Assembly: GCF_002934325.1 (NCBI RefSeq)
Contig: NZ_PTIV01000008.1
Span: 1-64,000 of the forward strand
Source of the DNA: Marinobacter persicus
GTDB taxonomy: Bacteria > Pseudomonadota > Gammaproteobacteria > Pseudomonadales > Oleiphilaceae
DNA length: 64,000 bases
Reading direction: 5' to 3'
Of this stretch, positions 1-9,557 are shown in pieces. Under the pieces are notes generated by a model. That model was not told the DNA's origin, ran no database searches, and saw nothing but the letters and a program-made list of their open reading frames with translations. Within the stretch, counting starts at the first letter, position 1, and each line of letters starts with the position of its first letter. A program made the position numbers and the translations under genes.

Positions 1-66
1 GAGGATGGCACCAAACAATATAAGGTCTCGCCCGGGTTGCTCAGGCCGCTACGCGATGTGAAATAA
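1..66 (+). CDS. C-terminal end of an upstream gene (partial)
   Basis: Frame 1 is open from the first base and reads 21 residues (starting EDGTKQYKVSPG) to a TAA stop at 64-66. The start lies outside the window. The mixed polar composition looks like real protein, but the fragment is too short to assign to a family. If real, it is part of the integrated island, because the island's tRNA boundary lies far to the right. Confidence 0.35.
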   Translation, partial: EDGTKQYKVSPGLLRPLRDVK

Positions 67-130
67 GTCCACTACGTCGTGGAATGAACGCTTACGTTGG
101 GAACCCTGTTTTCATATTTCTCCTGGAACG

Positions 131-322
131 TTGATTGCGCCTTACAGAGGTTCGATTTATTTGGATGTCGCACCAACTGAGGGGAGTGAGCAATACCGGC
201 AACTGCTGGCGTTTCTTGAGGATGACTTCGGGAAATGTCGTTTTGAGGGCGTGGACTTCTGGTTGATGCCGCTGGAAAAGTCACTTAAGTGGAATGAGAA
301 GCGGCAGGTTAACTCAGATTAG
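131..322 (+). CDS. small hypothetical protein
   Basis: A 63-residue frame would start at TTG 131; the frame is open back to base 62, but no ATG or GTG lies in it. The composition is protein-like and acidic (GSIYLDVAPTEGSEQYRQLL, then a Trp-containing segment WLMPLEKSLKW). No convincing ribosome-binding site precedes the TTG. It could be the tail of a decayed longer gene. I do not recognise a family. From 323 to 465 I see no gene; that stretch carries the ribosome-binding site of the next one. Confidence 0.3.
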   Translation: MIAPYRGSIYLDVAPTEGSEQYRQLLAFLEDDFGKCRFEGVDFWLMPLEKSLKWNEKRQVNSD

Positions 323-465
323 GCCCTCGGATTCCGGGACTTTCTACCACACATCAATACATGGCCCTACCCGACGCTGTCGCTTGGCATTTGTTGTTGT
401 GGGCTGCGTCAGCAGATGTCGCGTTGGTCCCATAAACTGTTCTCCATAGAGTTGGAGGATTGTGA

Positions 466-2685
466 ATGAAGTGGACCGACCTGATTGACCAGCATGTTGA
501 GCCCCCTGCAGAGGGCAATCCGAATCCGGATGCAAAAATGCTGCTTCAACTGTATGTGTGCCGTTTAATGACGGCGCCGGATGCGAATATTTTGTTTTGT
601 CAGAAGGATGCGATTTACCAGGCCAATTTACTTGAGTTGGAGGAGGTTCGCGGTGTTGATATTCCTGAAGGGCCGATCACTGATCAGGTTTTAAAGACTC
701 TGAACTTCCAACCTCCTCGCCTTGGCGATAATGGGCATCACCAGGATGAAGCGGCTATTTATCCTTACCCGACCATTGAGGCTTTCAAGCGTTCATTGAA
801 AAATCGGCAAGCCGAACTTGAGCAGCAGCTTAGAGCAGCCCCTCAGCCTCCGGTCCTGGGTTTCAATGCCCTTCTCGAAACTCTGAAAACCCGGCTTACC
901 CTGACACAGGTAGAAACAAAGATTCTGACGTTGGCGATTCTTAGCATTCAGTTTCATTGGGTCCGGAATCTACTGATAGATATAAACACCTTAGACACCC
1001 AGCACTCACTCCGGGTGCTTGAGTATTGTCTGCGGGAGCCCGTATCAGCCATTCTCGAAGCGGTTGATAAAGATAAGCCTCTGGTCCTTTCTGGATTGCT
1101 GAAAGCTTGGAAAAGTGGCCATCGGGAGAATGTAGATGAGTTTCTTTGCCCCGGAGCTGTGTTGCGCAAGGTGACTGAATCCTTGGTACACGATTCTGGT
1201 GAGCATGAGGATGCCATCGAGCTTATTTTGCAGACCATCTGCCCGTTTGCGCCTCGCCCATCTTTTCCCTTGCCGGCATTTTCAGGCGTCGGCGATTTGC
1301 AGTTGGTGATCGACTATTTACGGCAGGCTCTAGAACAGAGTCGCCAGGGCGCGAATGTGCTGTTGTATGGTCCCCCGGGGACTGGGAAAACGGAGCTTGC
1401 CCGAGCGCTGGCTTCCCACCTGGGTTCCTCGTTGCATGAGGTGCCCACGGTCGGTGAGTGCCAAGCATCGCTGACCGGTTCAGAGCGCCTGGATTCGGCC
1501 TATGTTGCGCAATCGTTCCTGAAAGATCGTCCTGGCGTAGTGTTGTTATTTGATGAGATGGAAGATGCGTTCCGCGATCACCGTGAACTGGCCAAAGGCT
1601 GGCTCAATAAGCTACTTGAACAAAATCGCGTGCCGACGATCTGGATCAGTAATCGGGTAGACCACATTGATCCGGCGTTTTTACGCCGTTTCACTTTGGT
1701 CCTGCCCATTAGAGACAACGGTTCCACCCGTATGACCAGCATTGTAGACACACTCAAGCCGTTACCGGTGAGCAAGGACTGGTCGACAGCGTTGGCCAAG
1801 AAACCTTGGATGACGCCAGCTTTGGCCAGCAATCTGCGCGAAGTAGGGGCGCTGCTACCCCCGAACCAGCCCCAACGTAACCAGCAGCGCTTGCAGTCGG
1901 TACTGGAAGACCGTCTTACGCTTGCCAGCGGTGAATCAGTGAATGTGTCCATCGAACCCCAATCCCGGGAATCATCTGGCCTGGTATTTTCTGGTGAGTG
2001 GCTGAACACCAAACCAAGTTTGCGGAATGTAGAGCGTATGCTTCGCCGAGGCCAACCCGCCCGCTTGTGCCTCTATGGCCCACCGGGGGCTGGTAAAACG
2101 GCCTACGCCAGTGAGCTGGCCGACCGTATCGGGCGCCCGTTTAAGCTAGTCAGCGGCAGCGACCTGCAATCCTGCTTTGTTGGTGAAACGGAGAAGAACA
2201 TTGTCGGTATCTTTGCCGAGGCTGAGCGCAGTGGTGCTGTGTTGCTTCTGGATGAGGCTGACACCTTTTTATTTGACCGCGAAACCGCTAACCGCTCCTG
2301 GGAAGTCAGTATGACCAATGAGTTCATGGTTCGCATGGAGCGCTTCAAGGGGGTGTTTCTGGCCACCACCAACCGTATGGATAGCCTGGATTCGGCCGTG
2401 ATGCGCCGCTTTCAGTTGAAGGTTCGTTTCGGATACTTGGCGCCAGCTCAGCTAAAGGGGCTGCTTGCGACCTGTGTGGTTGATGCGGATCGTGTTTCGC
2501 AGCTGCCGGATTCGGCACTGGCCCACTTCACAGCGGTGACACCGGGCTTGATACAGGCTGCATTAAGCCAGCTTCAGTTGTTGGGATTGCGTCCTAAGCT
2601 GGATCGTTTACTAACGGCACTTGAGCAGGAGCAGGCGTTGCAGAGTGGATCATTCAGCCACCGAGCTATCGGGTTCCACGCCTAG
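466..2685 (+). CDS. double AAA+ ATPase
   Basis: A 739-residue cytosolic ATPase with an unrecognised alpha-helical N-terminal region (about 1-290) followed by two AAA+ modules. Module 1 has Walker A GPPGTGKT (302-309), Walker B VVLLFDEME and an LRRF arginine-finger region. Module 2 has Walker A GPPGAGKT (538-545), Walker B VLLLDEAD, sensor TTNR and a second MRRF. Both modules keep the key residues, so both may hydrolyse ATP, as in CDC48-like remodellers. The start ATG follows TTGGAGGA at a good distance. The stop codon overlaps that of the convergent vWA gene, which suggests co-inheritance with the MoxR/vWA operon. The substrate is unknown; a role in a conflict system is inference from context. 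Confidence 0.85.
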   Translation: MKWTDLIDQHVEPPAEGNPNPDAKMLLQLYVCRLMTAPDANILFCQKDAIYQANLLELEEVRGVDIPEGPITDQVLKTLNFQPPRLGDNGHHQDEAAIYPYPTIEAFKRSLKNRQAELEQQLRAAPQPPVLGFNALLETLKTRLTLTQVETKILTLAILSIQFHWVRNLLIDINTLDTQHSLRVLEYCLREPVSAILEAVDKDKPLVLSGLLKAWKSGHRENVDEFLCPGAVLRKVTESLVHDSGEHEDAIELILQTICPFAPRPSFPLPAFSGVGDLQLVIDYLRQALEQSRQGANVLLYGPPGTGKTELARALASHLGSSLHEVPTVGECQASLTGSERLDSAYVAQSFLKDRPGVVLLFDEMEDAFRDHRELAKGWLNKLLEQNRVPTIWISNRVDHIDPAFLRRFTLVLPIRDNGSTRMTSIVDTLKPLPVSKDWSTALAKKPWMTPALASNLREVGALLPPNQPQRNQQRLQSVLEDRLTLASGESVNVSIEPQSRESSGLVFSGEWLNTKPSLRNVERMLRRGQPARLCLYGPPGAGKTAYASELADRIGRPFKLVSGSDLQSCFVGETEKNIVGIFAEAERSGAVLLLDEADTFLFDRETANRSWEVSMTNEFMVRMERFKGVFLATTNRMDSLDSAVMRRFQLKVRFGYLAPAQLKGLLATCVVDADRVSQLPDSALAHFTAVTPGLIQAALSQLQLLGLRPKLDRLLTALEQEQALQSGSFSHRAIGFHA

Positions 2686-3917
2686 ACGGTGTGGTCGGTC
2701 AGATTAAGAGCATTGCCCCAGTTTACGGGGCGTTTTCCGTCTTTGGTCAATGCCCATAAAACCGGATAGGTTGGCGGATGCTCTGGTGCTTCTGCACAGC
2801 CATCAGTCAATACAATCAGCGCCTGGGGCGGCTGTTCATTACATGCTGCAAACACCGGTCGAAAATTGGTTCCTCCGCCACCTTTCAATTCCATCTTGTC
2901 CAGTTGATACAGATCCTGCTCTGTCAGTTGCAGGTCACTTTGTATGCATGTGTCGAAGATCATTAACCGGAGGTTAACGCGGTTGAACGCAGCCAACATG
3001 CCTTTGAGTTCGCCGAGGAAGGCCGGGATGTCGTCCAGGCAGCTGCCAGAGTTGTCCAGAGCTACTGTTAGTTCCAGAAGATTGCCCCGGCGGCTGGGGA
3101 GGTATAAGCCCCGATGGATGTGCCGGCGAGAGGGCGGAAGCCATTGGCGGTCGCCGCCCTGCTGCTTTTTCAGGAAGCGGGCAAGCAGCTGTTGCCAGGG
3201 CACTTGTGGCTCCCGAATGCCACCAATGATGCGTCGCAGGTGTCCGGGCAGGTTGCCGGGCATGCGCTCACGTTGTTGAGCAACGCCAAGCAAGCGCTGG
3301 CGCCAGGCCTCGCTGAGGGCTTGCTCTTCTTGGCTGGTAGCCGGTGTTTCGGGTGCAAAGTCGGGGTCTATCACAAGGTTTTCTGACTGTTCTTTCAGGG
3401 CTTGTTCCAGATCGTGGGTATCCAGAACCTGTTGACCTTTACGAGCTTGCTCGATGCCATGACATAACCGGGCATACACCTCTTCCGCAGACAAGCTCTG
3501 AAAACGGCGGTCCCATAGGGCATCTTTCGGACAATGGCCCAGTTCGTCACTGAGCAGGTGGTTTACTTCGTAGTCACATGCCTGGTTCCACAGGGCTGAA
3601 TCCCGTCCCAGCTGGCGGCGAAAATGGCCAAGGGCGCAGTGCCATACTTCGTGCGCCAGAACAAACCGGCGGTCGGCCCGGGATCGGTCTGCCATGAATC
3701 GGGCGTTGAAGAAGACGTTTTTGCCATCGGTACCCGCCGTTGGTAAGCGGCTATCAACCACCGGTATCAGGTTCAACTGCATAGCCAGCATTGCGGTGAA
3801 GGGCTGGGCGGTCATCAAGATGGCCCGATCGTCCTCCAGTGTTTTCCGCATGCATTGTTTCAGAGCCTGATCGTCTTCGCTGGGGTCAAACGCCATGGCG
3901 TATTGAGGGGCCGTCAT
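2682..3917 (-). CDS. DUF2201-type metallopeptidase-like vWA protein
   Basis: A 411-residue protein joining two halves. The N-terminal half carries HEVWH within FVLAHEVWHCALGH, a zinc-metallopeptidase HExxH core. The C-terminal half is a von Willebrand A domain with an intact MIDAS: DNSGS, then the threonine of GGGGTNF, then the aspartate of VLTDG. This matches the putative metallopeptidase/vWA proteins (DUF2201) that are usually encoded beside MoxR ATPases. The ATG overlaps the stop of the MoxR gene (ATGA), so the two are translationally coupled. MoxR partners normally remodel or load vWA proteins; whether this one cleaves protein is not shown by the sequence. Confidence 0.88.
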   Translation of the reverse strand: MTAPQYAMAFDPSEDDQALKQCMRKTLEDDRAILMTAQPFTAMLAMQLNLIPVVDSRLPTAGTDGKNVFFNARFMADRSRADRRFVLAHEVWHCALGHFRRQLGRDSALWNQACDYEVNHLLSDELGHCPKDALWDRRFQSLSAEEVYARLCHGIEQARKGQQVLDTHDLEQALKEQSENLVIDPDFAPETPATSQEEQALSEAWRQRLLGVAQQRERMPGNLPGHLRRIIGGIREPQVPWQQLLARFLKKQQGGDRQWLPPSRRHIHRGLYLPSRRGNLLELTVALDNSGSCLDDIPAFLGELKGMLAAFNRVNLRLMIFDTCIQSDLQLTEQDLYQLDKMELKGGGGTNFRPVFAACNEQPPQALIVLTDGCAEAPEHPPTYPVLWALTKDGKRPVNWGNALNLTDHTV

Positions 3918-5038
3918 GCCACTTTCTCCATGTGTTGGTTGAACACTTTGCCGTGTTTTTTGCTCCAGGCTTCAAAGTCCGGGTGGCAGAACACATCCAT
4001 GGCGCGCTGATCCTGCAAGGAATCGCCTGTGGCAGCGGTGGCATCCAGCAGAGCCAGCGTGGCGAAATCCGAGGTGAGTGCTTGTCCAATTTTGAAGAAC
4101 TGGGTCAGGCGATTTTGTTGCTGGTTTTCCGGCCCCTTCCAGAGATGGTGGGCCAGGCTGCTGCAAAACGCGAAGCGTTGATCTGCCCGGTCGGGAATGG
4201 CAATCGGGCACTCACCGCGAAGCATCGCTGGTATGTCGGGTAGCTCCTTGCTCCAACGACGGAAGGCCAGAAACTCGGTGGCAGCCGGGGCACCCACCAG
4301 GCCCTGAATGATCAAGCTGATGGTGTTTTCATCCAGATGGTTGTCGGCGTGTTCCAGGGTGCTGGCCACGCGAGTCCAGCTTCGCGGGCTTGGCCAGCCC
4401 TGTTCGATAGGGCCGTTCATGTTGAAAAAGCACTCCGGACGAAAACGCACGAAGCCGATCACATCCGGATGAAGTTGATTGGCGGAGGCCCACTGGCACC
4501 AGCTGTCAAGGTCCGCTTCCACGTCCAGGTGGCAGAACCGGTTCGCCAGCGCGCTTGAGAACGTTTGAGCCACGGCGTGATCCTGCGCGCGGTTGCCTGC
4601 AGCGACGACCAACCAGCCATCGGGCAGGCTGTAGAGATTGCCCAGTCGGCGGTCCAGAATCAGTTCGTAAGCGGCCACCTGCAAGGAGCGGTCAGCTGCG
4701 GTGATTTCATCAAACAAAATGATGCCTCGGCTGTTCGGATCGCGGGGCCACTCACCGGAAATGAGCCAGTTCACGGACTCGCCATCGGGAACCGGCAGGC
4801 CGCGCAGGTCTACCGGTTCGCGCTGTGACAGGCGAATGTCGATAAAGCCAACGCCGGCCTGCTCACAAACATCGCGAATAATACTGCTTTTACCCACACC
4901 AGGCGGCCCCCAGAGCATGACCGGAGGCAAGAGGTGTGCTAACTCGGGCTGCTCGCCAAGCAACGAAAGCTGATGTTGGAGGATGCCGTGAATCTGCGCC
5001 GGCGTGGCGTAACGGGTGGTGCGGTTTTGTTCGGTCAT
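3914..5038 (-). CDS. MoxR-family AAA+ ATPase
   Basis: A 374-residue AAA+ ATPase. Walker A is WGPPGVGKSS, Walker B is GIILFDEIT, and REPVDLRGLP is the typical MoxR-type segment between them. The chosen ATG at 5038 follows GGAGAGG and sits one base after the stop of the upstream gene; an ATG 31 codons earlier lies inside that gene and lacks such a site. It is the middle gene of a tightly packed three-gene operon and overlaps the vWA gene by ATGA. Members of the family act as chaperone-like ATPases working with a vWA partner, which is the likely role here. Confidence 0.88.
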   Translation of the reverse strand: MTEQNRTTRYATPAQIHGILQHQLSLLGEQPELAHLLPPVMLWGPPGVGKSSIIRDVCEQAGVGFIDIRLSQREPVDLRGLPVPDGESVNWLISGEWPRDPNSRGIILFDEITAADRSLQVAAYELILDRRLGNLYSLPDGWLVVAAGNRAQDHAVAQTFSSALANRFCHLDVEADLDSWCQWASANQLHPDVIGFVRFRPECFFNMNGPIEQGWPSPRSWTRVASTLEHADNHLDENTISLIIQGLVGAPAATEFLAFRRWSKELPDIPAMLRGECPIAIPDRADQRFAFCSSLAHHLWKGPENQQQNRLTQFFKIGQALTSDFATLALLDATAATGDSLQDQRAMDVFCHPDFEAWSKKHGKVFNQHMEKVA

Positions 5039-5039
5039 A

Positions 5040-6848
5040 TCAGGCCTCTCCTTCAAACAATGAACAGTCGCTTGCAGTGTTTTCTTCCTCTTCGTCGTCC
5101 TCGTTTTCTGAAACACAGGGTGCGAGTGCAATCTGCATGAGTTGGCGGCGGTACTGCTCGATCTCGTTGCCCCGTTTGTAGAAGGGAAGAGTGCCGATGC
5201 GCGGAATAAACCAGCCTTCGGGTTTTCGGGCCAAGCTCATCAGAACACTGCGGAAAACCCCTGGACAGAGATGAACGATGGGTGGCACGGATTTCACCAT
5301 AGTATCCATCGGCAAGACGTCGCATAAAAACGCAATCACGGTGCGTTGATCGGCCTCCGTGGCCCGCTCGCCAATAATCAGCCGAATAATGCGCAGCGTT
5401 GGGTCTTGCTTCTGGCTTCGATTGCGGTTGAGTACGTAGTCCTCGCTTTTGCTGAGGTATTCCTTCATGCACTGCACGGCCAGGCAAAACAGATCGTCGC
5501 CGCTGTTGAGATTGGCGGCTAAACGCAGCAGGGTTTCCAGGGCCGCATCATTGCAGCAGGTACAGGCGATGATGTCGCCGTAACTGGCAGCGGCTTCAAC
5601 GGTGGGGTGGCAGTATTGCCAGATTTTGAGGTCTGCCTCCCAACCTTGGGGGGCGAGGTCCTCCGGAAACTTCCAGTGCCAATAAAGATCGGCTTTACTC
5701 AGCGCGGCCTCGTTGAAGGGGCGTTTGGCCCGTTTCGACTTGCCGCGGTTTTCACGGTGCCGGGCAGCCAGCTCTCGTCGGGTACGCCATATTAAGTCCG
5801 GGGAAACACCGAGCTCACAAAGTTCCTGAATTTTCTGGAGGCTGAGCACCACCTGCTCACGTTCATGCGCATTGGCCAGAATGCTCAGAATGCCCGGCAA
5901 CTGGCTGGATTCCCCATTTTTGAAGCGCTCCATGCAGGTGTTCAACGAGGATTCGTCAAAATAGAACCGCGCACTGGCCATTAACGGCGCAGGCAAGGCA
6001 CCGAAGCACTCGACATCCATGCCTAGTGGTAGATTGACATGATTCAGCCGGTCACAGTGATGCAACGCAAGGCTTTTGCCGTGCGCGAAATCCAGCCGTT
6101 TCAGTGTCTTGCTGTGAATACGCGCGTGCTGCCATTTATCAGCAATGGTTAGCTCTTGGGTGGTGGCGTGCTTCTGGTAAACGATGACACGTTCCCCCGT
6201 CCCGGAAATCCGTTTCAGCGCTGAGGCACCATAGATTTCCAGTGACAGCCCGTGGGCGGAGCCATTGATCGTGCGCAGGTCGGGGACCTGTTGCAGCATG
6301 ACTTTTCCGGAGGTATTGGCCTGAACATGGCGCAAGCCGCGGCCATTCAGTATCAGCCAGTCGTTATCTGCGCCCAGGGTAAGCTGGTTGTGTTCGGCGG
6401 GCATATCACCGGTTACGATCACTAAGCCGTTACCGGCAGGTTCTAGCGGTTTTTGTGTAGCCGGGCAGCAGACCACGCGGGTCCAATGGGAACGGTAGGG
6501 TGAGGACTCCAGCCGGGTTTGGGTATTTTCCCATGCCGCGTCGATTTCGCTGACGGCCCCGTTAATGACAAACGAATTCGGGGCGTTCAGAGCGTTATAA
6601 TGGACAATAGCGCCGGGGTGGCCTGAGGGCAGCAACACAGTTGATAAAGAAGGGAGGTTGCTGAAAACCAGGTGAGGGCGCTTAAGGGATTTCAACCGCT
6701 TGAAGTGGATCGTTTCCAGGTTGGGGGCATCAAGGATGTCCAGTGCAAAAAGGTCGGACTCGTCGATTTCCAGAGCAGTGCCAGGGAAGCCTGCGATGCT
6801 TGCTCCCCCGACGGTATCGCGGGTGATGTAATCTTCGTAGTCGGCCAT
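5040..6848 (-). CDS. hypothetical protein with repeat-like N-terminus and helical C-terminus
   Basis: A 602-residue protein I do not recognise. The first 340 residues are rich in short hydrophobic/polar repeats (for example DAPNLETIHFKRLKSL and SNLPSLSTVLLPSG) resembling leucine-rich or beta-solenoid repeats. The remainder looks alpha-helical and contains a CTCC cluster, ending in a strongly acidic tail (ENEDDEEEEN). Translation most likely starts at 6848 (MADYEDY), preceded by AAGAAGGGGGAA; an upstream in-frame start at 6983 would run back into the helicase gene. It is the first gene of the MoxR/vWA operon and may provide target recognition or the effector function. That role is inference. 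Confidence 0.75.
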   Translation of the reverse strand: MADYEDYITRDTVGGASIAGFPGTALEIDESDLFALDILDAPNLETIHFKRLKSLKRPHLVFSNLPSLSTVLLPSGHPGAIVHYNALNAPNSFVINGAVSEIDAAWENTQTRLESSPYRSHWTRVVCCPATQKPLEPAGNGLVIVTGDMPAEHNQLTLGADNDWLILNGRGLRHVQANTSGKVMLQQVPDLRTINGSAHGLSLEIYGASALKRISGTGERVIVYQKHATTQELTIADKWQHARIHSKTLKRLDFAHGKSLALHHCDRLNHVNLPLGMDVECFGALPAPLMASARFYFDESSLNTCMERFKNGESSQLPGILSILANAHEREQVVLSLQKIQELCELGVSPDLIWRTRRELAARHRENRGKSKRAKRPFNEAALSKADLYWHWKFPEDLAPQGWEADLKIWQYCHPTVEAAASYGDIIACTCCNDAALETLLRLAANLNSGDDLFCLAVQCMKEYLSKSEDYVLNRNRSQKQDPTLRIIRLIIGERATEADQRTVIAFLCDVLPMDTMVKSVPPIVHLCPGVFRSVLMSLARKPEGWFIPRIGTLPFYKRGNEIEQYRRQLMQIALAPCVSENEDDEEEENTASDCSLFEGEA

Positions 6849-6925
6849 GCATTCCCCCTTCTTTGCTGACTGGAACTCAGTATGAGGGGGTGATGCGACA
6901 AATCGTGACGTTTTAGCCGATGGCG

Positions 6926-8563
6926 TTAGATTTTTGCGAAGGTTTGTAGGCCAACCGTGGCCCGGGTGGCTCCAACGTACCAAAGGTCTTCTCGGGCGGC
7001 GAAGCCACCGGTGTCCATGTCGACCAGAAAAACAAAGGGCGACTGCAGGCCTTTGTAGCTGCTGATGGTGCTCACGACAAAGGGTTCATCCGGAAATGCC
7101 TTTTTCAGAGCGCAAATGCCACCAGAGTTCTCCGGGCGGTAGGGACTGAGAACCACCAATTGTTCTGCCGTAATGCCTCTGCTTTTCAGGACTTGCCAGG
7201 CTGCATTCAACTGTTCAGTTTGTTCGTCAATCTGCTTCCACCTATGCTCCTGTACCCGTTCGTTAGCGGCCGGCAAATGAGGCGCTGGCAAGCTGGCGTA
7301 GTCGAAGCGGTTGTTCAGCCATTGGGCAATTTCCAGCGAATTCCGGCAATTATGCATAAGCTGGAATGGGTAGGGCAGCATACCTTCGAAGACATCCGAG
7401 GGTATCTCAAAGTCACGTCCATACAAGTTCTGCGACGGGTCGGCGAACAGGACAACTTGGGCATCGGGAGTCAGCACGGAATCCAGTGCCATCCACCAGA
7501 GTGGGTGGAAGTCCTGCGCCTCATCCACCAGCAGTGCATCGAAGGTTTGCGGCAACTTGATGGCTGCATCGGCCAGCAGGGTTGGAACCGTTTCTTCGTA
7601 GAAGGCGGGCTTGTTTTTAGGCACTTCGGGCGGATTCCAGGCAAGGCCGGCGCCTTCAATCAGTTCCCTGGCGAAATCGTGGAAGCTGGAGGCAGTGATG
7701 GAGCCTTCAAGGTGTTCATCGGCGTCTTCCAGAGCATCGTGGATATGAGCTGCCAGGGCTTTGTTGAAACACAGGGCCAATACGTTTTTACCCTCGCCAG
7801 CCAAGTCTTGGGCTTTGTGACGAGCCAACAGCGTTTTTCCGGTACCGGCACCGCCGGTAATGGTCAGCCTTGGCACAAACCGCAGCAGTTCAAGTGCCCA
7901 GACCTGCTGGTTGGTCAGTTGAACCAAGCGTGACTCCACCTGATCCACACGTGCCTCGATGGCTGGAGCAAGGTGAAAGGTTGGGTTGAGTACTTTGTCG
8001 CGAACAAAGGTGGCATCGGCTTTGCCAATGGGAAGCTTGTCCTGATGCGGCCAGCGTTTGAACAGTTTGATCAAGGCCGCTTGATCCAGGCTCTGCAAAC
8101 CGTGGTAATCGATGATGTCTTCCCGCACCAATCCCAGGGGCAGGGTCATGTTTTGGGCAACGGTGTCCGGAAATACCAGGTTTCGACCGATAGGGAGCAT
8201 CAAACCATCGCGCACGATGCGTTTGATGCGGGTGATGATATCCCCAATGGCGTTATCCGCCTGTTTGACGGGGTCTTTGATCGGGTGGGTACCGCTGTTG
8301 TTTTCCGAAAACCATTGGCTCTCTCGATAGGATATGCCACCCCCTTTGACTTCCCAAACCAGGATGCCATGAGCCGGATGAAACAGAATGAAATCAGCTT
8401 CACTGCGAAACGTGCCCAGTTTTTTTTCACGCACCAAAGGTAAGCTGAAATACACCTCCAGGCCAGGGAAGTCTAATTGATTCAGGTGTTCCAGAACCCG
8501 CCGCTCGCTGTTGGGCAAGGCATTGTGTTCAATGGATTCGAAAGGGGGAATTAGTTTGGCCAA
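6926..8563 (-). CDS. NERD-domain UvrD/Rep-like helicase
   Basis: A 545-residue protein. Residues 1-130 resemble the NERD nuclease-related domain (EADFILFHPAHGILVWEVKGG, with D and E-x-K positions of a PD-(D/E)xK fold). A superfamily 1 helicase core follows: Walker A TGGAGTGKTLLA, Walker B LLVDEAQDF, and C-terminal motifs STISSYKGLQ and VGATRA. The order NERD-helicase is well known in plasmid and island genes tied to DNA processing. It lies 77 bp upstream of the MoxR operon on the same strand and could be co-transcribed with it. Nuclease activity is inferred from the fold only. Confidence 0.85.
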   Translation of the reverse strand: MAKLIPPFESIEHNALPNSERRVLEHLNQLDFPGLEVYFSLPLVREKKLGTFRSEADFILFHPAHGILVWEVKGGGISYRESQWFSENNSGTHPIKDPVKQADNAIGDIITRIKRIVRDGLMLPIGRNLVFPDTVAQNMTLPLGLVREDIIDYHGLQSLDQAALIKLFKRWPHQDKLPIGKADATFVRDKVLNPTFHLAPAIEARVDQVESRLVQLTNQQVWALELLRFVPRLTITGGAGTGKTLLARHKAQDLAGEGKNVLALCFNKALAAHIHDALEDADEHLEGSITASSFHDFARELIEGAGLAWNPPEVPKNKPAFYEETVPTLLADAAIKLPQTFDALLVDEAQDFHPLWWMALDSVLTPDAQVVLFADPSQNLYGRDFEIPSDVFEGMLPYPFQLMHNCRNSLEIAQWLNNRFDYASLPAPHLPAANERVQEHRWKQIDEQTEQLNAAWQVLKSRGITAEQLVVLSPYRPENSGGICALKKAFPDEPFVVSTISSYKGLQSPFVFLVDMDTGGFAAREDLWYVGATRATVGLQTFAKI

Positions 8564-8630
8564 AGTAACATCCTGTCCGGTCTATTCTGGCAAAACAGAC
8601 TAGCAGAGCGGCCTTTGGGTAGCACGGTGT

Positions 8631-9518
8631 TTAGGTAACAAAGTGTGTGCGATCAAGCGGTTGATTGGGCCGATGTCGGTACGCGGTGAGTGTGCCCCCA
8701 TAGGCAGCCGAGTAGTCCAGGCCCGCAATGTTGCTGCCAAGGGTGTCGGGGATGCCGACCATGGCGTAATGGCCGAAAAAGACCGGAGCCTTATGGCTTT
8801 CGGGCAATCGGACTTGCCCGGCTACCGGCTGGATTTCAATGGGATTGATGGCGACTCGATTTTCAGGCCACCACTGGATGCGAAATCGTTTGCTTCGAAA
8901 TTCAGACTTGTATGCTCGCTCCGCTGGGAATGTGTGGGCACAACCGGCGACCACGCAGTCAATCGCCAAATAGACATCGGAATAGGTATCACGGTAGCCG
9001 GCCAATGCTCGGTTATTCAGGCGGTCGATGCCGGCATTTTTCAAAACGGCTAGGGCATCTTCGTCCCAACAAGCGTGCACGATGCGAAGATCCGGTTGAT
9101 CGATGTATATGGGTTGTTCGCGGAGCCACTGGAAAATACCAATCAACGCTTCTGGTTGATATTTGAAGGCTTCGGTTAACTGGCGACGATCAGGGTGTTT
9201 CTCGGTAGCATCCATAAACGCGATTGGATCGGCCGTATAGTCAGCAGCATCCTGGATCCAGTTCAGCTCATGGTTGCCCACCACCATAAGCGCTGTACCG
9301 GCTTCGACCATGGTTTGAACGGTTTTCAGAACCCCTGCGGCTTTTGGGCCCTTGTCAATCAAATCCCCGACAAACACGGCCTGGTGACCGGCTTTTGACC
9401 AAGCCTGGTTAGTTTTCTGGTAACCAAGCTTTTTCAGCAGAGCGACCAACTTATCGTGTTGGCCGTGTACGTCTCCAATCACATCGTATGTAAGCGTAGT
9501 TGTTTGATCACTTGTCAT
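8631..9518 (-). CDS. PPP-family metallophosphoesterase
   Basis: A 295-residue calcineurin-like phosphoesterase of the serine/threonine phosphatase or bis(5'-nucleosyl)-tetraphosphatase type. The metal-binding motifs are intact: GDVHG, GDLIDKGP and GNHEL, with a later histidine in FFGHYAM. The start ATG follows GAAGGAGAC. It is divergent from the ADP-ribosylglycohydrolase gene, and the two share a 54-bp palindromic control region. Related enzymes hydrolyse dinucleoside polyphosphates, phosphoproteins or signalling nucleotides; the substrate here cannot be told from sequence. Confidence 0.85.
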   Translation of the reverse strand: MTSDQTTTLTYDVIGDVHGQHDKLVALLKKLGYQKTNQAWSKAGHQAVFVGDLIDKGPKAAGVLKTVQTMVEAGTALMVVGNHELNWIQDAADYTADPIAFMDATEKHPDRRQLTEAFKYQPEALIGIFQWLREQPIYIDQPDLRIVHACWDEDALAVLKNAGIDRLNNRALAGYRDTYSDVYLAIDCVVAGCAHTFPAERAYKSEFRSKRFRIQWWPENRVAINPIEIQPVAGQVRLPESHKAPVFFGHYAMVGIPDTLGSNIAGLDYSAAYGGTLTAYRHRPNQPLDRTHFVT

Positions 9519-9557
9519 TGGGTGTCTCCTTCAGTTGTTTCCATTGTGAACCCTTGG

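Noticed and set aside
7160..7933. Long open frame on the plus strand inside the helicase gene
   Set aside because: It is antisense to a gene with clear NERD and helicase motifs, and its own translation has no family features. GC-rich codon bias commonly produces such frames.
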